NCBI GenBank assembly: GCA_902826835.1
Contig: CADEGH010000016.1
Span: 45,971 to 109,970, forward strand
Source of the DNA: an uncultured bacterium
GTDB lineage: Bacteria > Planctomycetota > GCA-002687715
Direction: 5' to 3'
Length of the DNA stretch: 64,000 bases
The position numbers were made by a program, and so were the translations under genes. This document shows, one piece after another, positions 57,676 to 64,000 of this stretch (position 1 is its first letter; each line of letters begins with the position of its first letter). The notes below the pieces were generated by a model, which made no database searches, was not told the DNA's origin, and was given only the letters and a program-made list of their open reading frames with translations.

Positions 57676-59820
57676 ATGAATCGGCTGATCACGAGGCTCG
57701 TGTTTTCCTTCGTGGGCCTCTCTTTGGTGGCGTCCATGCTTCCCCTGCTGGAGGGCGGCGGAGGCAAGCCCCTGTTTTGGGGGCTCGATCGTGGGCGCAG
57801 TCTCCTGATCTACGCCGGCTTCTTTGTCACCTGGGTGCTCGTGGTGTTTCCAGAGACCATGCGCCGCGACCTTGATCGCAACCGCCCCTGGTGGCTCGTG
57901 TTCGGATTGATGTTCACATTCGCCACCGTGCCGTTGGTTCTGTCGGCGTACATCAGCGGCGTGAGTTTTGGCGGGCTGCGATCACTCGCAGCCTGGATTC
58001 TGCTGGCGGGTGGACTCGTCTTGGTCCTGCATCGTTATCTCCCGCTCGCGTGCTCTGGGGCCCTGCAGCGCGGCGTTTCGGTCTTCGGAGTGCTCGTGCT
58101 TCCCGCGTGGATCTGGCATCGGCGGTCACTCGGTTTGCCGGTCCCCGCTCCGTGGGAATCGCTGTCTCTGTGGGATCGCTTCCGAACCGTGGTGGTCGAC
58201 CGCCAGGTGCCGGAGATGTGGCCCGTTCTCGGGGCGGCGTTGGTGTTGCTCGGGCTCTGTGTGCTGCCGGCGCGCCGGAAGGCCGCCGCGGCCTTGTTCG
58301 TACCGCTGCTGTGGTGGAGCCCCATCGACGGCGGAGCCGTGATTCCCTCCGGCCCGATCACGGTGCAAAGCCAGGCTGGCGGATTGGCTCGACCCGGGCT
58401 GCGCACGCCGCTCCTGGTTCAGGTGGAAGGGCAGGGCGAGACGGTGACCGCGGTGACCGGTGGCGAAGCCCACGAACTGCGAGCCGACGGTCGCGCCCAG
58501 TCGATCCTCGTTGCCCCCGACCGTGAGGGCCAAAACCTCCGCGTCGACCTCGGTGGGCGCGACCACTCCCAATCGCTCCCCCTGCGGTTCGTGGAAGACA
58601 GTACACCCCTGGCCTTGGTGGTCGCGACCGCGAATGAATCGCCGGTCACGCTTCCCTCCGGAATCGAAACCGCCCGCATCCTGCCGACCGGATTCAGCGT
58701 TCAAAGCGGAGCCTACGAGGCGTTCGACACGATCGTGCTCTCCGAGTCGACCTGGATCAACGCTCCGGCGGAACTTCGTGCGGCAGCGATGCACTTCGTG
58801 GCCCGGGGCGCTGAGCTGGTCCTGTTCAAGCTCGGGGGCGCGGTGTCCGCCGAAGGATCCGTGCGGGAAGGCCGCGGCCGCATCACGCGGACTCGTGCCG
58901 CCGAACTCACCGAGCTCGAGTTGACGCGGCGAGTTCCGGTTCCCCGCGTGCGCCAACCCGAACTCTTGCGCACGATTGTGCCTCCCGCTTGGCAGGAGCT
59001 GGATCTCAGCAAAGTGATCCTCGTGCTCCTGCTCTACCATGCGGCGTTTCTGCTCGCGTTCCTCTTGCCACTCGTGTTCGACGCCAAGAAGTCGCTGGTG
59101 GTCTATCTCGCGTCGGTCGGATTCGTGGTGGTCATCGTCGCGTTCGGCGGGTACCTGTCGCTCAAGCGCGTGTTCCTCCGCAGCAATCAGGTCTACTCGC
59201 AGAGTCTGACTCTCGTGGTGGCGAGCGGAGACGGTGCCTCGACCTGGCATCAGCTTCTCGGTTATGCGTCAATGAGTGGGGAGACCACGACGCTCCAGTT
59301 TCCCGCCGGGACCGACGTGTTGCTCTATCGTGGGGACGATGCGCTGCCGCGCGCTACCCGGAGGTCTGCCGGGGATTCCATCGAGTTTGCGGGCGTGGAG
59401 TTGGACCGGTTCTCGAACAAGGCGATGGTGCGGGTCGAGCGGCACGGACGCCTGGGATTCTCATTCGTGAAGGGCGACTCCGTGCTCGAATGGAGCATCG
59501 TCCCGCGCGAGGTCGAGGGGGAGGGGATCGAGATCGACCCGTCCGAACTCCTCGAGGGGTACCAGATCGAAACCGATGGCACCGTCCGGCGCCTCGTTCT
59601 GGAAGGCGGGAAGGTCCGGCGCGGGGACCGGGTCGACCAGGGGCCCTTCGAAGGGCCTGAACAGGTGTATTTCCGCCGCCTCATGGGGCACCTCGCCCCC
59701 GAGTTGCGTCAATACCTGGTGTTTAGAGCCCGGAGGGGTACCCCCGACGAAGCCGCCTCCAAGTTTTTCTCCACCAAGGACTTAGGCGCGTTCTTGGTAA
59801 TCGCGGGCGGCCAGTTCTGA
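57676..59820 (+). CDS. Large polytopic membrane protein of unknown function
   Basis: A 714-residue protein. The N-terminal part (1-210) has six or so membrane helices, followed by an extracytoplasmic beta-rich region (about 220-430, with many short VTAVTGGEAHELRAD-type strands), two more helices near 455-510 (ILVLLLYHAAFLLAFLLPLV, then YLASVGFVVVIVAFGGYLSL), and a C-terminal soluble region (about 520-714). This layout resembles BatA/VWA-adjacent or glycosyltransferase-associated membrane proteins, but no catalytic motif is visible. The ATG has GAGGA 7 nt upstream. It is separated from the ftsQ-like gene by 123 nt and from rplM by 114 nt. Confidence 0.65.
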   Translation: MNRLITRLVFSFVGLSLVASMLPLLEGGGGKPLFWGLDRGRSLLIYAGFFVTWVLVVFPETMRRDLDRNRPWWLVFGLMFTFATVPLVLSAYISGVSFGGLRSLAAWILLAGGLVLVLHRYLPLACSGALQRGVSVFGVLVLPAWIWHRRSLGLPVPAPWESLSLWDRFRTVVVDRQVPEMWPVLGAALVLLGLCVLPARRKAAAALFVPLLWWSPIDGGAVIPSGPITVQSQAGGLARPGLRTPLLVQVEGQGETVTAVTGGEAHELRADGRAQSILVAPDREGQNLRVDLGGRDHSQSLPLRFVEDSTPLALVVATANESPVTLPSGIETARILPTGFSVQSGAYEAFDTIVLSESTWINAPAELRAAAMHFVARGAELVLFKLGGAVSAEGSVREGRGRITRTRAAELTELELTRRVPVPRVRQPELLRTIVPPAWQELDLSKVILVLLLYHAAFLLAFLLPLVFDAKKSLVVYLASVGFVVVIVAFGGYLSLKRVFLRSNQVYSQSLTLVVASGDGASTWHQLLGYASMSGETTTLQFPAGTDVLLYRGDDALPRATRRSAGDSIEFAGVELDRFSNKAMVRVERHGRLGFSFVKGDSVLEWSIVPREVEGEGIEIDPSELLEGYQIETDGTVRRLVLEGGKVRRGDRVDQGPFEGPEQVYFRRLMGHLAPELRQYLVFRARRGTPDEAASKFFSTKDLGAFLVIAGGQF

Positions 59821-59826
59821 GGCCCG

Positions 59827-59859
59827 ATTCCGGAGCGGTCCAGCATTGAACTCCGGAAT
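59827..59859 (+). terminator. Perfect 9-bp hairpin downstream of the membrane protein gene
   Basis: ATTCCGGAG (59827-59835) pairs with CTCCGGAAT (59851-59859), 6 nt after the stop. No U-run follows directly. It may end the upstream transcript or be the leader structure of rplM. Confidence 0.4.
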
Positions 59860-59934
59860 TCCGCTGGTACTTTGCTCCTCCTGAATTTTTGGGGCAGCGG
59901 TCTTTGGCTGCTCCGTCCATTTGCGGCAGATCCG

Positions 59935-60366
59935 ATGAAGACGACCACTTTTGCCCGCGGGGAAACCTTCACTCCCAAGTGGGTGCACATCAGCGCGAAA
60001 GACGCCGTGCTTGGGCGCTTGGCCGCTCGCGTGGCGCAGATCCTCATGGGCAAGCATCGCCCCATCTACACGCCCTTCGTGGACACCGGCGATTTCGTGG
60101 TGATCACCGAAGCCGAGTGCGTGAAGCTCACGGGCAACAAGGCCGACCAAAAGGTCTACCGCCATCACACTGGCTACGTCGGCAGCCTGCGTGAGCGCCC
60201 CTTCAAGGAAGTCTTGGCCATGCACCCGACCGAGCCCATCGAGCTCGCGGTGCGCCGCATGTTGCCCAAGACCAAGCTCGGGCGTCACATGTTCGCCAAG
60301 CTCAAGGTTTATGCGGGGAAGGACCACCCCCACCAGGCCCAAAAGCCTGAGACGATCAAGATCTGA
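59935..60366 (+). CDS. rplM: 50S ribosomal protein L13
   Basis: L13 is an early-assembly protein. The 143-residue product has WVHISAKDAVLGRLAARVA, ILMGKHRPIYTPFVDTGDFV, GNKADQKVYRHHTGYVGSLR and the LKVYAGKDHPHQAQKPE end, all family blocks. ATG 59935 is used; an in-frame start at 59872 adds 21 non-conserved residues. rpsI follows after 11 nt, the usual pair. Confidence 0.98.
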   Translation: MKTTTFARGETFTPKWVHISAKDAVLGRLAARVAQILMGKHRPIYTPFVDTGDFVVITEAECVKLTGNKADQKVYRHHTGYVGSLRERPFKEVLAMHPTEPIELAVRRMLPKTKLGRHMFAKLKVYAGKDHPHQAQKPETIKI

Positions 60367-60377
60367 GGAGAACTCCC

Positions 60378-60776
60378 ATGGCAGAGAGCGCATTTGTGTG
60401 GGGCACGGGTCGCCGTAAATCAGCGATCGCCCGCGTCCGGATTCGCCCCGGCACGGGAGCGGTGGTAGTCAACGGCCGCACCCTCAAAGAGTATTTCCCG
60501 AACGAGGAGTGGCACAACGCTGCGATCGCACCGCTCAAAGTGGTCGGCAAGGCGGAGGGCTTCGACGTCTTCGCGAGTGTCCAGGGTGGTGGTTTGACCG
60601 GCCAAGCCGGCGCCGTCAGCTTGGGGATTTCGCGGGCGCTCGCTCGGTTGGATCGCGAAGCGCATTATTCCCCTCTGCGCAAAGAGGGCCTGATGACCCG
60701 TGACTCGCGCATGAAAGAACGCAAGAAGTACGGCCGCGCCGGTGCGCGTCGCTCCTTCCAGTTCAGCAAGCGTTGA
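60378..60776 (+). CDS. rpsI: 30S ribosomal protein S9
   Basis: S9 reaches the P site with its basic C-terminal tail. The 132-residue protein starts with WGTGRRKSAIARVRIRPGTG, has VQGGGLTGQAGAVSLGISRA, and ends KYGRAGARRSFQFSKR, where the last residues contact tRNA. A bidirectional terminator follows before convergent comEC. Confidence 0.98.
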   Translation: MAESAFVWGTGRRKSAIARVRIRPGTGAVVVNGRTLKEYFPNEEWHNAAIAPLKVVGKAEGFDVFASVQGGGLTGQAGAVSLGISRALARLDREAHYSPLRKEGLMTRDSRMKERKKYGRAGARRSFQFSKR

Positions 60777-60814
60777 TCCAGAGCCTTCGCGACAATCCAG
60801 ATTCCAGCCTGGAG

Positions 60815-60849
60815 ACGACCGACCTCGGAAGAACCGAGGCCGGTCGTTT
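60815..60849. terminator. Bidirectional terminator between rpsI and comEC
   Basis: ACGACCG.CCTCGG (60815-60828) pairs with CCGAGG.CGGTCGT (60834-60847), one A/C mismatch inside, followed by TTTC. It ends 5 nt before the comEC stop, so it can serve both converging genes. Confidence 0.7.
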
Positions 60850-60853
60850 CATT

Positions 60854-62995
60854 TCAGCGGGACTCGCTCCTGGGCTTCGCGAGCCTTCGATCCGAGATGT
60901 GGAGTGGCAGGCCGAGCCACCGCAGCGTAAGGAGGCTGCCTTCGTGCGGATCGTCGTGACGGGCGGGCAGGAGCCAAGCCTGCGGCACTGCGCGCAGACC
61001 TAGATCCAGTAGGGCGTCGTTGCGTCGGCCGTGGTGGGGCAGCGTGACCCAATCCGCGCCGAGATCGTCGCCCGCGTCCAGGAGCATGCGCAGGCCCCGA
61101 GTCTCCAAGTCACCCGTGGCGAGTACGGTGCGGGATTCTTCGCGCAACCGCAGAACGGCACTCCGTTCATTCGGCGAGAGCGAAAGCGCCTCCGGGGAGG
61201 GCCAGAGGACTTCGCAACTCGGATCGGGCTGGTCGCCTCGCGCGAGCCTCCTGATCTCCTCGGTGGCGAACGGACTCAGCGTGGGGCCGACGGAGAGACG
61301 GCGCCGGAGATCGGGCTCACCACCACAGTGGTCCGCATGCGCGTGAGAGAGGAGGAGGAGGTCGATCCGCCGCACGCCGTGACCGAGGAGTTGATCGGCA
61401 ACGTGGGCACTGGCGGGACCCGCATCCGCAAGCAAGTGGTGGGTGCCGTTTGCGTGAAAGAGCGCACTGCCGGAGGCGGCATCGAGAAGCGCGCAGCCGT
61501 GCTGGCTGGAGGGGGTGGAGACGAGGGCGAGCACCGAGGCCACTGACCAGAGGAGAGGAGCGCGGATAGGCCGCCGAGCGCGCAGGTAGTGAGCGAGGAC
61601 ACCGAACGCCGCGGTGGCCAAGCCAAGGTGGGCGTAGGAGGGCTCCACCACTTCGAATGCGAGGCCGGGGATCGACTCGAGCGCTTCGCCCAGTGAGCCC
61701 AACGCGGTCACGAGCACCTCCGCCAACTCGATGGTGGGAGCAAACTCGGGAAGGACGATCTTCACGACGCCCACCGCCATGAGCAGGTTGACGAGGGGAC
61801 CGAGGAGCAGGGTTCCCGGGATTGCCGCCAAAGAGACCCGATTGAAGTGATAGGCCACGATCGGAGCACTCGCGGCGAACGCGGCCAGGGAAGTGACGGT
61901 GCTCTCGACCAGGGTGTGCCGCTCGTCTTGATCTTCGAGGTGGGGGAGGGCGCGCCTTTGGGCGATCCACGGGCGACTCAGGAAGGTGATGCCGGCCGCC
62001 GCCGAAAACGAGAGCCAGGCGCCGACCTTCGACCAGATCTCCGGGTCGAAATGCGCGCAGAGCGCGAGCGCCAGGGCAAACGCGGGTCCGGGCCGATGCA
62101 CGCGGCCCAACGCGCGCGCCGCGATGGGCGTGCTCGTCATGATGAGGGCTCTGCCTACCGGCGTCTCGAGTCCGGTCAGCACCGCGTAGGCCCCGATCGC
62201 GAGCAGGAGCGTCCAGGGACGTCGACCGAGTCCCGGTCTCAGCGTGGCCGCGAGCAGCACCAGGTGCATCCCAGACACGGCAAAGAGATGCAGCGTCCCC
62301 GTCTCCGCAAATCGCCGCGCCTCTTCGGTCGGAATCGTGCGGTCCCCGAGCATGAGCGCGCGCAAGAGTCCCGCCGTGGTCTCCGATTGCCCCTGCGCCA
62401 ACCGCTCCCTCAGAAATCTCCGAAGCCGCTCGATTTGCGCCCTGATGTGCAGCGGCGCCGGTGGCCGCACCCAAAACGCTTCCGGACTGGCCACCTCCAC
62501 GACTCTCCGTAACGGATCCGCCCTCCCGATCACCTCGATCCGCGCCCCCGGCAGTGGACCCAATGCCTCCGTCCGGCACTGAATTCTCCAGCCCTCACCC
62601 ACCGGGATCGTGAGCTTCCCGTGCCTCGTCGTGGCCGGCGCACTCACCACCGCTTCCACCTCCACCAACCCCCGCGCCCCCTCCAAACTCGCCACTCCCA
62701 CACCCCCTCCCCACGTCCAACTCAGCACCGCCGCCCCAACCAGCCCCCACCCTTCCCTCCTCCTTCCCCCGATCCGAAAACCCACCCCCGTCACTCCCAC
62801 CACCCAAGCCCAAATCTCCCCCCCGCCCGTCCCATGCCGGACCAAACTCAACCCCAGCACTGCCACCGAAAAAGCCACCATCTCCCCCTCCCAGACTCCT
62901 CCGACCTCCCGCCTCCTCGGTGTACCCGCTTTCCTGCGCCCAGGCACCCTTCCATCAGTCCCTCGACTTTGCGGACGATTGGCCGCCGTCTGCAT
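60854..62995 (-). CDS. comEC: ComEC/Rec2-family DNA uptake channel with metallo-beta-lactamase domain
   Basis: ComEC is the inner-membrane channel for transforming DNA. The 713-residue protein has the competence domain with multiple membrane helices (core motif TLHLFAVSGMHLVLLAA and several helices to about 500) and a C-terminal MBL-type domain with LLSHAHADHCGG and VTLPHHGRRND, which retains the metal-binding histidines. I take ATG 62995; an ATG 38 codons later is an alternative, since the N-terminal basic region is poorly conserved. The OB-like N-terminal domain (about 120-200) is present. It is the only clear competence gene here besides the HhH protein at the left end. Confidence 0.9.
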   Translation of the reverse strand: MQTAANRPQSRGTDGRVPGRRKAGTPRRREVGGVWEGEMVAFSVAVLGLSLVRHGTGGGEIWAWVVGVTGVGFRIGGRRREGWGLVGAAVLSWTWGGGVGVASLEGARGLVEVEAVVSAPATTRHGKLTIPVGEGWRIQCRTEALGPLPGARIEVIGRADPLRRVVEVASPEAFWVRPPAPLHIRAQIERLRRFLRERLAQGQSETTAGLLRALMLGDRTIPTEEARRFAETGTLHLFAVSGMHLVLLAATLRPGLGRRPWTLLLAIGAYAVLTGLETPVGRALIMTSTPIAARALGRVHRPGPAFALALALCAHFDPEIWSKVGAWLSFSAAAGITFLSRPWIAQRRALPHLEDQDERHTLVESTVTSLAAFAASAPIVAYHFNRVSLAAIPGTLLLGPLVNLLMAVGVVKIVLPEFAPTIELAEVLVTALGSLGEALESIPGLAFEVVEPSYAHLGLATAAFGVLAHYLRARRPIRAPLLWSVASVLALVSTPSSQHGCALLDAASGSALFHANGTHHLLADAGPASAHVADQLLGHGVRRIDLLLLSHAHADHCGGEPDLRRRLSVGPTLSPFATEEIRRLARGDQPDPSCEVLWPSPEALSLSPNERSAVLRLREESRTVLATGDLETRGLRMLLDAGDDLGADWVTLPHHGRRNDALLDLGLRAVPQAWLLPARHDDPHEGSLLTLRWLGLPLHISDRRLAKPRSESR

Positions 62996-63177
62996 CGACG
63001 CCCGGTGGGTGGCACTCGGGGGGTGTCTGCCGGTCGTCCATGAGTCGGAACCGAGTGCGTGGGGATTGACGAAACACGAAATTCGACCGAGGGCGCCTGC
63101 CTGGCCCTGTCCTGACACCCGGAAACCGCGGAGTGCCGTCGGGAAGCGGCGGGGAAAGACCGGTGCGGATTTGGAGA

Positions 63178-63669
63178 TTAACCCTCGAAGCTGATGACCT
63201 TGATCAGACCGGCGCAATCCATGACCACCGCAAGGACGTACTCCGTGACCTGCTCTCCCAATGTGAAATCCATCACGATGGACTGATCGTGATCGTCGGG
63301 GTAGAGGCTGATGCTCTTGAGTTTCAGGGCGGCCACCAGGGCTTGGTCGTCACCGCGTTTGAATTCTCGCGGGACAAAACACCGCTCCAGGTCGGCGGGG
63401 CTCAGTTCTTTCTCGTGGTGGATTCGATATTCGGAGACGGCGGACTCCCCGGCTTCCGCCTCCCTGGCCATGGCGGATCGGGCCAAGGCATCCAGTTTCG
63501 GGAGGTCTTGCAGTTGCGAACTCAATCGACGCACCGCCGTGGCGTCAATTTCGTCTTCGATATTCAGATAGACGCTCACCGGCCTTCCTCCGAATCGAAG
63601 GACCGTAACCCACTGGCCATCTGCCTCCTCATTCAAGGGCCCAAAGACGGGATCGATATAGGCGCTCAT
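63178..63669 (-). CDS. Hypothetical protein, DUF2004-like
   Basis: A 163-residue protein starting MSAYIDPVFGPLNEEADGQW, with a mixed alpha/beta pattern and a C-terminal domain (SIVMDFTLGEQVTEYVLAVV) that resembles the DUF2004 family of small, often immunity-associated proteins; I cannot confirm the family. Codons are less GC-rich at position three than in neighbouring housekeeping genes, a possible sign of accessory origin. The start is uncertain: an in-frame ATG at 63762 overlaps the stop of an upstream ORF (TAATG) and would add 31 residues of poorer coding quality. Confidence 0.55.
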   Translation of the reverse strand: MSAYIDPVFGPLNEEADGQWVTVLRFGGRPVSVYLNIEDEIDATAVRRLSSQLQDLPKLDALARSAMAREAEAGESAVSEYRIHHEKELSPADLERCFVPREFKRGDDQALVAALKLKSISLYPDDHDQSIVMDFTLGEQVTEYVLAVVMDCAGLIKVISFEG

Positions 63670-63761
63670 CGTGCGTGGTTTCTCAAACTCCGGGGAGTGA
63701 AGCTGCTGGAGACGTTCCGTAGTCCGTTGAAATTCAGCGGCCCCTGGATTGGAGCCAGACA

Positions 63762-63989
63762 TTACGCGACGATGCGCTTTTTTTCCTTGCCGATGGCTCG
63801 GACCAGTCCGGCCATGGCGCCGTAACCTAAGCTGCAACGGAAGTGTTCCTCGGCGTGAACCAGCGCTGGCGCCGCCCACCTGGGGCCCATCTCCGCCTCC
63901 TGCCATCGCTTGACAGTGTGACACAGGTGCGCGTTCTCCAAGAAATGTGTCCTTTCGGGAAGCCTGCAATTATTCCGCAATTTCGGCAT
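63762..63989 (-). CDS. Possible 75-residue protein at right edge, may extend beyond window
   Basis: MPKLRNNCRLPERTHFLENA then HLCHTVKRWQEAEMGPRWAA and a basic end (GKEKKRIVA). The frame is open to the edge, so the true start may be outside. AGGGA lies 3-4 nt before this ATG. Its stop overlaps an in-frame ATG of the next gene (TAATG). The first third has lower third-position GC than the rest. No family is recognised. Confidence 0.3.
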   Translation of the reverse strand: MPKLRNNCRLPERTHFLENAHLCHTVKRWQEAEMGPRWAAPALVHAEEHFRCSLGYGAMAGLVRAIGKEKKRIVA

Positions 63990-64000
63990 GTTCCCTGGGC

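Noticed and set aside
62600..63000. C-rich plus-strand ORFs opposite the start of comEC
   Set aside because: They are Pro/His/Ser-rich shadows of the comEC N-terminus with no RBS or homology.

Overview
The window is a GC-rich bacterial chromosome segment dominated by information-processing and envelope genes. It carries one very long translation/transcription supercluster followed by a reduced division and cell-wall (dcw) cluster. No mobile element, phage gene, CRISPR array or rRNA gene was seen. The gene content fits a deep-branching planctomycete-like bacterium. Pointers are a high-GC genome, a ribosomal cluster without rpmD or infA, a dcw cluster that lacks ftsA and ftsZ within the window, a membrane-bound sulfatase-like protein with a non-cysteine nucleophile, and lineage-type hypothetical proteins. 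This assignment is an inference from gene content; no phylogeny was run.

Layout. Positions 1-7973 are mixed housekeeping: nadC (cut by the left edge), an HhH membrane protein, an HU/IHF-type protein, a 23-residue membrane microprotein, a MutS2 without Smr domain, a sulfatase-superfamily membrane protein and aroC. Positions 8072-40393 form the supercluster. It runs tRNA-Thr/Tyr/Gly/Thr, tuf, secE, nusG, rplKAJL, rpoBC, rpsL, rpsG, fusA, then S10, spc and alpha genes in near-canonical order through rplQ. All genes are on the plus strand, and inside it are one U-tailed terminator (after rpsG) and many perfect hairpins without U-tract. A terminator at 40355-40393 separates rplQ from the convergent dnaE. 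Positions 44039-46336 hold a HEAT-like lipoprotein, a four-cysteine protein and upp.

Positions 46401-57552 are the dcw-type cluster: mraZ, rsmH, an ftsL-like gene, ftsI, a 39-residue ORF, a MurE-like pseudoenzyme, murF, ftsW, a LysM protein, murB, an 82-residue protein and an ftsQ-like gene. Upstream of mraZ lie TGGGG boxes at 10-bp spacing, matching the known MraZ operator pattern, and a U-tailed terminator hairpin. A 714-residue membrane protein, rplM-rpsI, comEC and a small gene pair at the right edge complete the window.

How it works together: the left and middle parts supply ribosomal proteins, RNA polymerase, elongation factors and the Sec core under few promoters, so intergenic RNA structures probably set relative output. 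The right part supplies septal peptidoglycan synthesis (FtsI, FtsW, MurF, MurB) with FtsL- and FtsQ-like scaffolds. The most unusual points are the MurE homologue that has lost its catalytic motifs while keeping murE's position, the MraZ-box and attenuator arrangement, the recurrent perfect hairpins in intergenic gaps (densest upstream of rpsJ and rplC), and the very small coupled ORFs.
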